A stretch of DNA of 64,000 nucleotides from an uncultured bacterium (GCA_905214875.1 CAJMNR010000010.1:1-64000); one strand, 5' to 3'; numbered from the stretch's first letter, positions 43,073 through 52,207 are shown. Translations and numbers: made by a program. Notes: a model not told the origin generated them from the letters alone.

Positions 43073-44452
43073 ATGGAAAGAAGAAACGCATGGGAACAAT
43101 ATGATGAAAAAACATTAGAAAAAGTATTTGAATTAGCAGATCGCTATAAAGGATATATTTCTACATGTAAAACAGAAAGAGAATGTGTAAGGGAAACAGC
43201 TAAGATTGCTGAAAATACAGGATATAAGAACTTAGACGACGTGATTAAGGCTGGTACGAAACTTTCTGCTGGAGATAAGGTATATGCAATTAACAAAGAA
43301 AAGAATATTGTTTTATTCTGTATCGGTAAGGAACCGATTGAAAAAGGCATGAACTTATTAGGAGCACATATCGATTCTCCTAGACTTGATATTAAACAAA
43401 ATCCATTATATGAAGATTCTAATTTAGCATTATTAGATACCCACTATTATGGTGGAATTAAAAAATACCAATGGGTGGCTCATCCATTAGCAATCCATGG
43501 TGTTGTTGCATTAAAGGATGGAAGCGTTGTTGATGTTGTAATCGGTGAAAAAGAGGAAGATCCAGTAGTTGGTATCTCTGATCTTTTAATCCATTTAGCA
43601 GCAGATCAATTAGATAAAAAAGGCGCGAAAGTAGTAGAAGGCGAAGACTTAAATGTACTAGTAGGAAGCATGCCACAAAAAGATGCTGAGAAAGATAAAG
43701 TAAAAGCGAATATCCTTCGTTTATTAAATGAGACATATGGAATCGAGGAAGAAGACTTCCTTTCTGCAGAGTTAGAAGTTGTTCCAGCAGGAAAGGCAAG
43801 AGATTACGGAATCGATCGAAGCATGGTAATCGGTTATGGTCATGACGACCGTGTCTGTGCCTATACATCATTAGAAGCAATGTTAGCAGTAGAAGCTCCA
43901 ACTAGAACGACAGCTTGTATCTTAGTGGATAAAGAAGAAATCGGTAGCGTTGGTGCAACAGGTATGGAATCTCGTTTCTTCGAAAATACAGTAGCGGAAC
44001 TTATGGAAGCTGCTGGTGAATATAACGAATTAAGACTTAGAAGAGCTCTTGCTAATTCCAAAATGTTATCTAGCGATGTTAGTGCAGCTTATGATCCAAA
44101 CTATGCTAGCGTAAATGAAAAGAAAAATACTGCATACTTCGGAAATGGTTTTGTATTTAACAAATATACTGGAGCAAGAGGTAAATCCGGAAGTAATGAT
44201 GCCAATGCTGAATATATGGCTGAAATCAGAAGAATCATGGAAAAACATGATGTTACTTATCAAACAGCCGAACTTGGTAAAGTGGATCAAGGTGGCGGCG
44301 GTACAATCGCTTTTATCATGGCAAACTACAATATGCAAGTAATCGATGCGGGTATTGCGGTTCAAAACATGCATGCTCCTTGGGAAGTTGTTAGCAAGGC
44401 AGATGTTTATGAAGCAATGCGTGGCTATGTAGCATTCTTAACAGAAGCTTAA
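43073..44452 (+). CDS. M18-family aminopeptidase
   Basis: 459 residues from ATG 43073, with ACAGGAGGAAGTAGT upstream. A dinuclear-zinc peptidase of the aspartyl/aminopeptidase I family: metal and catalytic regions GAHIDSPRLD (about residue 105), GYGHDDRVCAYTSLEA, LVDKEEIGSVGATG, and the C-terminal HAPWEVVSKADVY. The central region carries the domain insertion of the M18 family. It releases N-terminal residues (often acidic ones) from peptides in the cytoplasm. Full length, monocistronic, ending in a strong terminator. Confidence 0.95.
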   Translation: MERRNAWEQYDEKTLEKVFELADRYKGYISTCKTERECVRETAKIAENTGYKNLDDVIKAGTKLSAGDKVYAINKEKNIVLFCIGKEPIEKGMNLLGAHIDSPRLDIKQNPLYEDSNLALLDTHYYGGIKKYQWVAHPLAIHGVVALKDGSVVDVVIGEKEEDPVVGISDLLIHLAADQLDKKGAKVVEGEDLNVLVGSMPQKDAEKDKVKANILRLLNETYGIEEEDFLSAELEVVPAGKARDYGIDRSMVIGYGHDDRVCAYTSLEAMLAVEAPTRTTACILVDKEEIGSVGATGMESRFFENTVAELMEAAGEYNELRLRRALANSKMLSSDVSAAYDPNYASVNEKKNTAYFGNGFVFNKYTGARGKSGSNDANAEYMAEIRRIMEKHDVTYQTAELGKVDQGGGGTIAFIMANYNMQVIDAGIAVQNMHAPWEVVSKADVYEAMRGYVAFLTEA

Positions 44453-44524
44453 TTTGTTGGGCTGTGGCCATTTTGAAAATTTCGATTGCTTTGAAGAAAA
44501 ATCAATGAAGTGTTTCGAACTATA

Positions 44525-44566
44525 AATAGGAGGGCGTGCTTTGCACGGACCTCCTATTATGTTTTA
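44525..44566 (+). terminator. Terminator of the M18 aminopeptidase gene
   Basis: AATAGGAGG (44525-44533) pairs with CCTCCTATT (44550-44558), inner GTGC/GCAC stem, followed by ATGTTTTATT. Confidence 0.85.
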
Positions 44567-44676
44567 TTATGGATTTTCTTTCATTTGTTGCGAGGATTTT
44601 GTATAATTATGGATATAAAGAAATGGGAAGGGGGATGTAGTGGATGTAATTCGTTAGGCCGTCTACTACAAAAAAT

Positions 44677-46056
44677 ATGTATGAATTAGAAAGGAATAAG
44701 TTATATCAACCATGGACGCCGTGTATGGTTTTGTTTGGAATTGGAATCATGTTATCGTATCTCAATATTACAATTGAATATGTCAATTTGGGAAAGTATA
44801 CGATGTTTTTAGGTAGTATTCTGATTGTGTTTAGTGGATATCAGGTAATCGCAGTGAATGCCTCGTGTTTTGGGGCATTTGTAGTAAGTGCCTCGTTTTT
44901 TTTGTTTCGGTGTCTAATGACAATAGTGGATTGCTTTATACCACAAGACTATGATATTTTACTAGGCATTATAAGTGCAGTCGTTCAGTACGCTTTGATC
45001 TTTTTATTTCTTGGAAAGTTGCGTGATGGCATGATAGAAGGGACAACAGACGACTGCAATGAAAATTACATAACATATAAAATAGCATGTATACGAGCTT
45101 TTGTCGGTATTAGCATGGTGGTAATGCTAATTGCTGCTGTAAATGGCACTGAGATAATTACGATTATCGCATGTTTAGTGCTTTGGGCAGTGAACTTGTG
45201 TATGCTTGTCTGTGTGTGGGATATAGCAAAACATCTTAGGACGCAACACATTATGGGAATGAGAGCAAGAAATGATTTGGTAAAGGTATCTGCAGTTATT
45301 GTAAGCGGGCTTTTGCTTGTATGTGCACTGCAACCAGTGATTGGATACTATAAAACCATTGAACCAATCAAGGAAACATTTCAAAAACAAGAGGGTCAAG
45401 ATGGTGAAATTGTTGCTGAAATGAAAAAAGCGGGATTTCCACAAGAAATTATAGATGTGCTGACACCGGAAGAAATTTTAAATTACAAAGGAATCCAAAA
45501 AACAGTGATTTCTAAAAGCGATAAATATGAAGTGGAATCAGAAGATACCTCACTAGAGAGTGATTCCGCCGCAGAAAAAGAAAATACAAAGCTTACAGTA
45601 ACGTTAGTGTATAGCTATTTTGATAAAAAGAGTGATAACAAGAATAGGGTACGTGTGCTTGCATATGGTAAATGGGATGGAAAGCCAAGTCATCAATTTA
45701 CAGATCAGATGTTCTTGCTCAGTAATTACCGCGAGGAAAATAAGAATACAGACTATGGAATTTATACGGATGAGAAAGGAAACACTAGGTACTATCCGTT
45801 AACTTCTGATTCTGAGTATAGTATGAATCAAAGATATGGTAATGATGGATTAAAAGGATATGTGATTCCTAGAAAAGGAAAGGACTATCGGTTTATCGTA
45901 GCAGAGAATTTTGTAACATATTCAGAGGAAGAAGAGATAGAAGATGGATTTTTTTCACTTGTATATTATCATAGAATTAATTTTCCACGCAGCGCATCAG
46001 GCATGAAAGAAGGGTTTGAAGAACGCCGTGACGACTATGAATTGCTCCAGTTCTAA
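44677..46056 (+). CDS. Polytopic membrane protein of unknown function
   Basis: 459 residues. The N-terminal half has six or seven hydrophobic helices (about residues 16-36, 40-60, 64-84, 92-114, 136-156, 158-180, 204-224); the C-terminal half (225-459) is soluble, beginning with a Glu/Lys-rich linker and containing an Ala/Ser/Glu stretch near 285-300, then a beta-rich part (LTVTLVYSYFDKK, YGIYTDEKGNTRYY). I do not recognise a family. The start is ATG 44677; the ribosome site is weak, so a longer or shorter N-terminus is possible. A transcript would start near the TATAAT about 80 bases upstream. Confidence 0.75.
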   Translation: MYELERNKLYQPWTPCMVLFGIGIMLSYLNITIEYVNLGKYTMFLGSILIVFSGYQVIAVNASCFGAFVVSASFFLFRCLMTIVDCFIPQDYDILLGIISAVVQYALIFLFLGKLRDGMIEGTTDDCNENYITYKIACIRAFVGISMVVMLIAAVNGTEIITIIACLVLWAVNLCMLVCVWDIAKHLRTQHIMGMRARNDLVKVSAVIVSGLLLVCALQPVIGYYKTIEPIKETFQKQEGQDGEIVAEMKKAGFPQEIIDVLTPEEILNYKGIQKTVISKSDKYEVESEDTSLESDSAAEKENTKLTVTLVYSYFDKKSDNKNRVRVLAYGKWDGKPSHQFTDQMFLLSNYREENKNTDYGIYTDEKGNTRYYPLTSDSEYSMNQRYGNDGLKGYVIPRKGKDYRFIVAENFVTYSEEEEIEDGFFSLVYYHRINFPRSASGMKEGFEERRDDYELLQF

Positions 46057-46194
46057 TGAAAAAACGGGTATTTATGCAATTTGTGGTAAAAACACCATAT
46101 AAATTTATTAATTATCACAAAAAAAACTACAATTTATCCTTTTTATGTGATATAATAATTTGATGATGAAAAAACGTTTAGAAGGATGTTTTGT

Positions 46195-49100
46195 ATGAAT
46201 GTATTAACCCGAGATGAAATAAAAAAATTGACCACGAACGAAACAACTTATTTGCGTGGAACTCGTTACTATAAGAGTCAGGCAGTAACCAATGTTCGAT
46301 GGTCAAAAGCGAGTCAGCAATATTTTGCGATAGTAAAGGGAAGCAATGACTATAATGTTAGTGTAACATTAGAAGATGGAAAGGTTACAAATCATTCTTG
46401 TAACTGCCCAGGTCACGCGAAGCACAGTGGACCTTGTAAACATGTTGTCGCCTTACTTTTATTTATTGCGGACTATTATGAACAAAAAACTGCTAAAAAA
46501 CCTAACAATACAGAGGATATGGCAGCTTATCGTATATTACAATATTTTGAAAAACAAGATTTTTTAACAACGTACGGAGAAGTATACGATATCGAAGTTA
46601 CAGTTCGAATTCCTAGTCTTCTTCGAAATGACGAGTCCAGAGTATATATCCAATTATCTGCTGGTGCGGCACGTCAATATAAAATCCAGAATGTTCGCAA
46701 GTTCCTTTCTGACTATATGAAGAAAGAGACAATTGTTTTAGGAAAAGAATTTAAATTTATACACGGAGAAAGTACATTTACGAAGGAATCTCAGGCAATC
46801 CTTGATTTCTTCCTAGAGATTTACGAAATACAAGAAGTGTTAGGAAGTTCTATGAGCAATCTGATCTTCCAAAAGAATATGGTTGCGTTATCAAAGCACA
46901 TGTTCTTTAAATTGTTAGAACAGCTGGACAGTCAGCCATTTTACATTCAAGTCTATAACAATGAGATGGAACGTGTACAATATGTAAAAGGTAATCCTGT
47001 AATCAAGCTTGGCTTGGAAACAGATGAGAATTCCATTTTGTTAGAAGATAAGGAGAATTCAAGTATCATTCCGCTTACGGATAAAGGGGAATTGATGTTA
47101 GTGGATAATGTCTTATATCGACCAAATCGCAAGTTTATCTCGAACTATCTGCCATTTTATTCGATTTTCGGAAAACAGGACAAGCCGTTAGTCTTCCATG
47201 ACGAAGCAAGAGATAAGTTCCTACAGATGGTACTTCCTAAAATCTTTGAGACAATGGAATTAGATATTCCGATCGAATTACAGGATAAATACATTGTTGA
47301 TGACTTAAAGGCATCCATTTATTTAGATAAGCACAAGACAAATGTCCGTGCAACTGTGAAATTCCAATATGGCGATTATGAAATCAATCCGCTTGACTAT
47401 GTGGCAAAAGACGGTTTGATTATTGTACGTCAGCCAGACAAGGAAAGTGCGATTACTTCGTTATTAGAGGATATGCATTTTGTACCAAGTTGTAACTATT
47501 ATGCACTTCGTGACGAACGTTATATCTTTGAATTCTTAACAATCGGAGTAACAGAACTTGCAGAAACTTGTGAACTTTACTACTCAGATGATTTTAAGAA
47601 CTTTACGCTTCGTAACCCAGGAAAGCTTACGACAGCACTAAAAGTAAATAATGAAATTAACATGCTTGAGATGGAGTTTTCCTATGATGAGATTCCTAAA
47701 GAGGAACTCAGGGCATTATTCCATTCTCTTCAGCTTAAGAAAAAGTATCATCGTTTAAAAAATGGTGCATTTATCTCCCTTGAAGATGAAAACTTTGCAT
47801 CCATCAATGATATCTTTGATAAATTAGACGTAGATGAGGAAAACATCAGTGAAACAGGATTGATGTTACCGAAAAACTCTGCAGTATATGTAAACAATAT
47901 CATGGAAGAATCGAAAGATTTCTTCATTGAGAAAAATGAAGATTTTGTAGAGCTTGTAAATGGTATTGTTGAACCAAGTACGACAAACTTCACGTTGCCA
48001 GAGGGAATCGAAGTAGAGCTTCGTCCTTATCAGGTAACTGGTTACAAATGGTTAAAGACATTGGCGAAGAACGGCCTTGGCGGTATTCTTGCCGATGATA
48101 TGGGTCTTGGTAAGACGCTTCAGACAATCGTATACATTACAAGCTGTATCGAAGAAATGGAAGCTGGAAAACTTGAGAAGATGCCATTTTTAATTATCTG
48201 CCCTACGTCTTTAGTGTATAACTGGCAGGACGAGTTCCATAATTTTGCGCCACATATTAAAACAGTAGTAGTAAGTGGTACGCCGGAACTTCGTAAAGAA
48301 CTAATTGAATCTCATGCAGAAAATGATGTAATCATTACGTCTTATCCATTGATTCGTCGTGATATTGAACACTATGAGCCTGTAAAAATCCATACAATGT
48401 TTATTGATGAGGCGCAGTTCATTAAGAATGCAAACTCTATCAGTGCCAAGGTGGTAAAACAGGTGCGTGCGAAATATCGTTTTGCGTTAACTGGTACGCC
48501 AATCGAAAATAGCTTATCCGAGTTATGGTCTATTTTTGATTTTATCATGCCATACTATTTATTCAGTCATGCAAAATTTGCAGAGCGTTATGAAAAGCCA
48601 ATTATTCGTGAAAACAATAAGGAAGTTTTAGAAGATTTAAGCCGTCATATTCAGCCATTTATTTTACGAAGAATGAAGAAAGACGTATTAGAGGAACTTC
48701 CAGAAAAGATCGAAAGCAAGTATTTGACAGATATGACAGAAGAGCAGCGTAATATCTATCTTTCCTACATGGAAAGCATCCGTAATGATATTACGAAAGA
48801 AATCAATGAAAACGGCGTTGCTAAGAGTCAGATGAAGATTCTTGCAGCCCTTACAAGACTTCGTCAGATTTGCTGTCATCCATCCACATTTATTGATAAC
48901 TATAATGGTGGTTCTGGTAAGTTAGACTTGCTTATGGACTTGCTTCCAGATATCATTTTAAATGGTCACCGTATCCTTATCTTCTCTCAGTTCACATCTA
49001 TGTTAGGACTTATTGAGGAAGAACTTAAGAAGGCAGGAATCAGCTATTTCTATCTAGAAGGATCTACTGCAATGGAAGACAGACAGGAATATGTAAGACG

Positions 49101-49425
49101 ATTCAATGAAGGGGAAGGAAGCGTATTCTTAATCTCCTTAAAAGCTGGTGGTACTGGACTTAACCTTACAGGTGCAGACACAGTAATCCACTTCGATCCA
49201 TGGTGGAATCCAGCAGTAGAAGAACAAGCAACAGACCGTGCTTACCGTATCGGACAGAAGAACAAGGTTCATGTGATCAAGCTTCTTACAAAAGGCTCGA
49301 TCGAAGAAAAGATTTACAAGCTACAACAACGTAAGAAAGCATTATCCGAAGCAGTTATTCAGTCCAAAGAAGTATTTATCAATAAACTTACTCGTGAAGA
49401 AATTGAAGATCTGTTTAGAGAATAA
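46195..49425 (+). CDS. SNF2-family helicase with SWIM zinc finger
   Basis: 1076 residues. N-terminal SWIM domain: Cys69-x-Cys71 ... Cys81-x-His83 in HSCNCPGHAKHSGPCKHVVALLLFI. A long middle region (about 100-560) of unknown fold, resembling SNF2-associated (DUF3670-like) sequence, precedes the helicase: LRPYQVTGYKWLKTLAKNGLGGILADDMGLGKT (Walker A near 634-641), DEAQ at 738, LTGTPIENSLSELWSIFDF, and the second lobe FSQFTSMLGLIEEEL, AGGTGLNLTGADTVIHFDPWWNPA, DRAYRIGQ. Such proteins are the bacterial Rad54/RapA-like dsDNA translocases; a role in recombination or transcription recycling is inferred. Start ATG 46195 with AAGGA 8 bases upstream. Confidence 0.93.
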   Translation: MNVLTRDEIKKLTTNETTYLRGTRYYKSQAVTNVRWSKASQQYFAIVKGSNDYNVSVTLEDGKVTNHSCNCPGHAKHSGPCKHVVALLLFIADYYEQKTAKKPNNTEDMAAYRILQYFEKQDFLTTYGEVYDIEVTVRIPSLLRNDESRVYIQLSAGAARQYKIQNVRKFLSDYMKKETIVLGKEFKFIHGESTFTKESQAILDFFLEIYEIQEVLGSSMSNLIFQKNMVALSKHMFFKLLEQLDSQPFYIQVYNNEMERVQYVKGNPVIKLGLETDENSILLEDKENSSIIPLTDKGELMLVDNVLYRPNRKFISNYLPFYSIFGKQDKPLVFHDEARDKFLQMVLPKIFETMELDIPIELQDKYIVDDLKASIYLDKHKTNVRATVKFQYGDYEINPLDYVAKDGLIIVRQPDKESAITSLLEDMHFVPSCNYYALRDERYIFEFLTIGVTELAETCELYYSDDFKNFTLRNPGKLTTALKVNNEINMLEMEFSYDEIPKEELRALFHSLQLKKKYHRLKNGAFISLEDENFASINDIFDKLDVDEENISETGLMLPKNSAVYVNNIMEESKDFFIEKNEDFVELVNGIVEPSTTNFTLPEGIEVELRPYQVTGYKWLKTLAKNGLGGILADDMGLGKTLQTIVYITSCIEEMEAGKLEKMPFLIICPTSLVYNWQDEFHNFAPHIKTVVVSGTPELRKELIESHAENDVIITSYPLIRRDIEHYEPVKIHTMFIDEAQFIKNANSISAKVVKQVRAKYRFALTGTPIENSLSELWSIFDFIMPYYLFSHAKFAERYEKPIIRENNKEVLEDLSRHIQPFILRRMKKDVLEELPEKIESKYLTDMTEEQRNIYLSYMESIRNDITKEINENGVAKSQMKILAALTRLRQICCHPSTFIDNYNGGSGKLDLLMDLLPDIILNGHRILIFSQFTSMLGLIEEELKKAGISYFYLEGSTAMEDRQEYVRRFNEGEGSVFLISLKAGGTGLNLTGADTVIHFDPWWNPAVEEQATDRAYRIGQKNKVHVIKLLTKGSIEEKIYKLQQRKKALSEAVIQSKEVFINKLTREEIEDLFRE

Positions 49426-49433
49426 TATATAAA

Positions 49434-49484
49434 AAAGAGCGTCGCTTCATAGCATTTGATTGGCTATGAAGTGACGCTCTTTAT
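49434..49484 (+). terminator. Bidirectional terminator between convergent genes
   Basis: AAAGAGCGTCGCTTCATAGC (49434-49453) pairs over about 19 bp with GCTATGAAGTGACGCTCTTT (49463-49482), 9-base loop, A/T-rich flanks on both sides. It separates the SNF2 gene from the minus-strand HD gene. Confidence 0.9.
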
Positions 49485-49519
49485 GATTTACGCGAACAAC
49501 GGGCTTGCATGTCCATCAT

Positions 49520-50011
49520 TTAGATTCCGTACATTGTTTTACATAGGCGTTTTCCAGCAAGGGTTTTAAAGATTCGATCGTAAGCAGTTATAATCTGAGT
49601 TTTACTTAAGCCGTCCTCATAAAAATTAACTAGACTGTCGGCTTCGATAAGAATCTGATAATCAAGGCCGTTGATATCTGTATATGTATGGTGATGTCCC
49701 ACAAGATAGCAGACACGCTTGATGATGTGCTCTGGATAGCCGAGCATCTGTAACGCTTCTTTTGCAAGAGGTGGTCCTTCCAATTCTTGATTCTTTCCGT
49801 TGCTATTGCCGTATTTTTCTTCGGAAGGCTTGATACCGATATCATGGATCAGAGCGGCAGTTTCTAAAATAACCTGATTTTCCACGGAAAGATGCTCTTG
49901 GTGACCGATTATTTGGGCAAAACTATGTACTTTAAGTAAATGCTGAATACGTTTTGGATCATTTTCGTAGTAATTAATCATGTAATAAAGCAAATTATCT
50001 GTAGTAGTCAT
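49520..50011 (-). CDS. HD-domain phosphohydrolase
   Basis: 163 residues from ATG 50011 on the minus strand (GATAGGAGAATTTAAA upstream). HD superfamily metal motif: the first His in KVHSFAQIIGHQEHL, then HDIGIKP (the HD pair, about residues 70-76), and HHHTYTDI further on, followed by ILIEADSLVNF with a conserved Asp. Nucleotide or phosphate substrate unknown. It is read from a minus-strand promoter (50119-50147) whose start lies just before a strong terminator, so transcription of the gene may depend on read-through or another promoter. Confidence 0.85.
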   Translation of the reverse strand: MTTTDNLLYYMINYYENDPKRIQHLLKVHSFAQIIGHQEHLSVENQVILETAALIHDIGIKPSEEKYGNSNGKNQELEGPPLAKEALQMLGYPEHIIKRVCYLVGHHHTYTDINGLDYQILIEADSLVNFYEDGLSKTQIITAYDRIFKTLAGKRLCKTMYGI

Positions 50012-50024
50012 TTTAAATTCTCCT

Positions 50025-50047
50025 ATCTTCCCTTCGGGTGACTGTGC
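50025..50047 (-). repeat. Partial relative of the leader element (copy C)
   Basis: In the HD gene leader, minus strand, GCACAGTCACCCGAAGGGAAGAT has the same order as copy B (GCACTCACCTGAAAGGAAGAT): GCAC, CACC, a GAA-capped CCY/RGG mini-hairpin, then AAGAT. The H2 stem is missing and the distance to the start codon is short. The similarity could be chance, since the core is about 23 bases. Confidence 0.35.
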
Positions 50048-50072
50048 TTGCAAAATTCTTCGTGTAAAATGT

Positions 50073-50107
50073 AAAAAAATAGGATAGAAATAAAAATTTC
50101 CTATCCT
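50073..50107 (-). terminator. Start-proximal terminator in the HD gene leader
   Basis: On the minus strand AGGATAG (50107-50101) and CTATCCT (50087-50081) form a stem extended by AAAT/ATTT, followed by A then seven T (complement of A7 at 50073-50079). It begins only about 5 bases after the predicted transcription start, so the promoter feeds straight into it. Confidence 0.75.
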
Positions 50108-50118
50108 TTCTGTTTATT

Positions 50119-50147
50119 ATATTACCATAAACTGGCTATTTTTTCAA
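50119..50147 (-). promoter_or_regulatory. Promoter of the HD gene
   Basis: Minus strand TTGAAA (50147-50142), 17-base spacer, TAATAT (50124-50119); predicted start near 50112, immediately upstream of the terminator hairpin. Confidence 0.65.
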
Positions 50148-50150
50148 GTC

Positions 50151-50179
50151 TTGTAAGGGTACTATAACTAGAGTACAAT
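50151..50179 (+). promoter_or_regulatory. Divergent promoter of the 50.2 kb gene pair
   Basis: TTGTAA (50151-50156), 17-base spacer, TACAAT (50174-50179), back to back with the HD gene promoter. Confidence 0.6.
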
Positions 50180-50208
50180 TTCGAATTAGCAAGAGAAGGG
50201 GTGTTTTT

Positions 50209-50673
50209 ATGAAAAAGGAGTTATTAGAGGCATTATTTAACAATCAAGGCACGCAGATTGAAAAGGTGATTGCATGCAATTCTTACACAAAGAAATTCGG
50301 AGTAACCCTGTCTAATGAGCAGGCACTCGAGCTGGTAAACGAAAGAAAAAGCAGTCTACAACACGAGCGAAGAATCGAGTTTGGTGAGGGGATTCTTGAA
50401 AAATTAATCTTTTCCTTTTGCGATTCGCCCTATATTTATCAAGATAATTACAAAGATACGATTGCAAGCCTTCAAGAAATCTTTTATCTATATAAAAATG
50501 AATCCCTCGATGAAGTAACGGATGATGAACTTATTGACTATATGAGAAACGAGTTTGATGGAGACTGTCAAGGATCGTTAGAGTATTTGGAAGACACCAG
50601 CTTAGAGAAGTTTGCAAGAGAGGTGCGCTTCGGTACAAGAAAATTTATAGGACGGTATGAAGACGATGAGTAA
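50209..50673 (+). CDS. Uncharacterised protein, first of a pair (possibly DUF6323)
   Basis: 154 residues, acidic and helical, no signal peptide, no obvious catalytic motif. Opening KKELLEALFNNQGTQIEKVIACNSYTKKFGVTLSNEQALELV and an ERRIEFGEGILEKLIFSFCDSPYI segment look conserved. From memory this resembles the DUF6323 family of Lachnospiraceae, which is found next to a DUF6179 protein; I cannot verify this. It overlaps the following gene by 17 bases, so the two are translationally coupled and probably function together. GAAGGGGTGTTTTT precedes the ATG. Confidence 0.65.
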   Translation: MKKELLEALFNNQGTQIEKVIACNSYTKKFGVTLSNEQALELVNERKSSLQHERRIEFGEGILEKLIFSFCDSPYIYQDNYKDTIASLQEIFYLYKNESLDEVTDDELIDYMRNEFDGDCQGSLEYLEDTSLEKFAREVRFGTRKFIGRYEDDE

Positions 50674-51526
50674 TGAATATGTAATAGAGGATTTAGTGCC
50701 CATTGTATCGCATTTAGCTGAACTTTATACAAGCAAAGAAAGCTCTTCCATTACGTATGAGTGTGCAAACCAGTTGATGGAAGCAGTGCTTTACTGTATC
50801 GAGGCATATGAGGCTAAGGAGAGTCATGCACTTGTCAGTAACGAAGAGAAAACAAAAGTACTAGAAGCAAAGCTTGCCTATGAAATTGGGTATGACCTTG
50901 TATGCGAGGAAGTAAGAGCAGCCAATCAGCTGTTTGTATCCATCCGACAGCAATTTGATTCCTATCAAAGCAAATGCCTAGAAGAGACAATTCTTAAGGG
51001 GATGCCCGAGTTCTTCATGCGTTATGATGTAAGGTTTGCTCCTATGGATCATTTGTTAACTCTTGACTATCCACTTCTGATCGCACTGGAAGATACGTGC
51101 GGAATCCATCGAATCTATCGATATTTGGAATGTGTGCAGTTAGAGCAGGAGTTTTTAAGCGCTTTTGATCGAGAAACGATTCTGTCTATCTTAGCTTCTT
51201 ATGATAACGAGTATGAGGAAGGTTTTGAAAATATCGTAAAGATTGTCTATCGGACCATACTTGCTAGCATCATCGTTGAGAAGAATCCAATGGAAATTGG
51301 TTTTACTGAGCATGAATATAAAATGATAACAGCATTTTTAAGAGGAAAAGAAAAAGAGAAGATAGAAGATGAACTTGGATTTTATCTGAAAATTTTGATA
51401 AAACAATACTATGCAGAAAACATGAAGTTGTATGAGTATGTAAAAGAAGATATATCGGATTTTGTTGTGGAACTGCTTAATGCAGCACAATATGATTCAT
51501 TATATGCTTTATTGCCTAAAAGATAG
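50657..51526 (+). CDS. Uncharacterised protein, second of a pair (possibly DUF6179)
   Basis: 289 residues, helical, cytoplasmic, with no motif I can assign. ATG 50657 lies inside the end of the preceding gene, with an alternative ATG at 50666. Segments such as ISHLAELYTSKESSSITYECANQLMEAVLYCIEAY and FFMRYDVRFAPMDHLLTLDYPLL look conserved; they may correspond to DUF6179. The fixed overlap with its partner suggests a two-protein complex; the function is unknown. Confidence 0.6.
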   Translation: MKTMSNEYVIEDLVPIVSHLAELYTSKESSSITYECANQLMEAVLYCIEAYEAKESHALVSNEEKTKVLEAKLAYEIGYDLVCEEVRAANQLFVSIRQQFDSYQSKCLEETILKGMPEFFMRYDVRFAPMDHLLTLDYPLLIALEDTCGIHRIYRYLECVQLEQEFLSAFDRETILSILASYDNEYEEGFENIVKIVYRTILASIIVEKNPMEIGFTEHEYKMITAFLRGKEKEKIEDELGFYLKILIKQYYAENMKLYEYVKEDISDFVVELLNAAQYDSLYALLPKR

Positions 51527-51574
51527 AGAATGGAGGATTGTGCAATACTACAGTTGCACATCCTCCATTTTACT

Positions 51575-52159
51575 TTATAGATATTGATAAAATAATCCCT
51601 CCTCTACACAATAGAAGTATAGGATGCCTCTACCCATCTTTGGGAATCTTTTTTGAAGTGCCCATTCAGGATAGTGTTTTGTAAGAAGCACCTGTTCACC
51701 GGTTACATATGCGGTAAAGGAGATATAATGCTCCTTAGTCATTTCGTGTTCACTTGAAACGTAAAATTGTCCATCGATTTCTTCCACAGACAATTGGTGG
51801 TCACCTTCTGATTTCTTTGGAGTTAATGCCTCTAATTTTCGTCCACAGCAGGAGACAGAAGCAGGAGCACTGCTAGTAATAATGTTACCGCATTCAGGGC
51901 ATACATAGAACTTTATCTTTTTCATATTGCCACCACTTTCTTCGTTTGCTTGCAAAGAGCCTAAAAGAAGTTGCTCCATATCAAGATGGAACAGCTCGGA
52001 TAACTTTGGAAGCAAGGAAATATCAGGACAGCCTTGGCCACGCTCCCATTTGCTGATTGTCTTGTCACTTACGGATAGCTGGTCTGCAAGTTCCTTTTGT
52101 GTTAAATTCGTTTCTTTTCTCATTTTATAGATTAAGGATCCAATCTTTTCACAATCCAT
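51575..52159 (-). CDS. XRE regulator fused to a desulfoferrodoxin-like domain
   Basis: 194 residues from the ATG at 52159 (TTGGAGGTGAGAAA upstream on the minus strand). Residues 3-58 are an XRE/Cro helix-turn-helix (MRKETNLTQKELADQLSVSDKTISKWERG). After a linker, residues about 75-105 (KIKFYVCPECGNIITSS ... CCGRKLEAL) have the Cys pattern of the desulfoferrodoxin N-terminal rubredoxin-like site, and the rest (HYISFTAYVTGEQVLLTKHYPEW) resembles a superoxide reductase fold with HYI. An iron- or redox-sensing repressor is a reasonable inference; metal binding is not proven. Confidence 0.82.
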   Translation of the reverse strand: MDCEKIGSLIYKMRKETNLTQKELADQLSVSDKTISKWERGQGCPDISLLPKLSELFHLDMEQLLLGSLQANEESGGNMKKIKFYVCPECGNIITSSAPASVSCCGRKLEALTPKKSEGDHQLSVEEIDGQFYVSSEHEMTKEHYISFTAYVTGEQVLLTKHYPEWALQKRFPKMGRGILYFYCVEEGLFYQYL

Positions 52160-52178
52160 TTTCTCACCTCCAAGAACT

Positions 52179-52207
52179 ATTATATTGTGTGTAGGGGAAA
52201 GTGACAA
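52179..52207 (-). promoter_or_regulatory. Promoter of the XRE/desulfoferrodoxin-like gene
   Basis: Minus-strand TTGTCA (52207-52202), 17-base spacer, TATAAT (52184-52179), about 20 bases before the start codon. Confidence 0.8.

Noticed and set aside
43458..43901. 147-codon minus-strand frame within the M18 aminopeptidase
   Set aside because: Leu/His/Arg-rich antisense shadow of a conserved gene, without a ribosome site.
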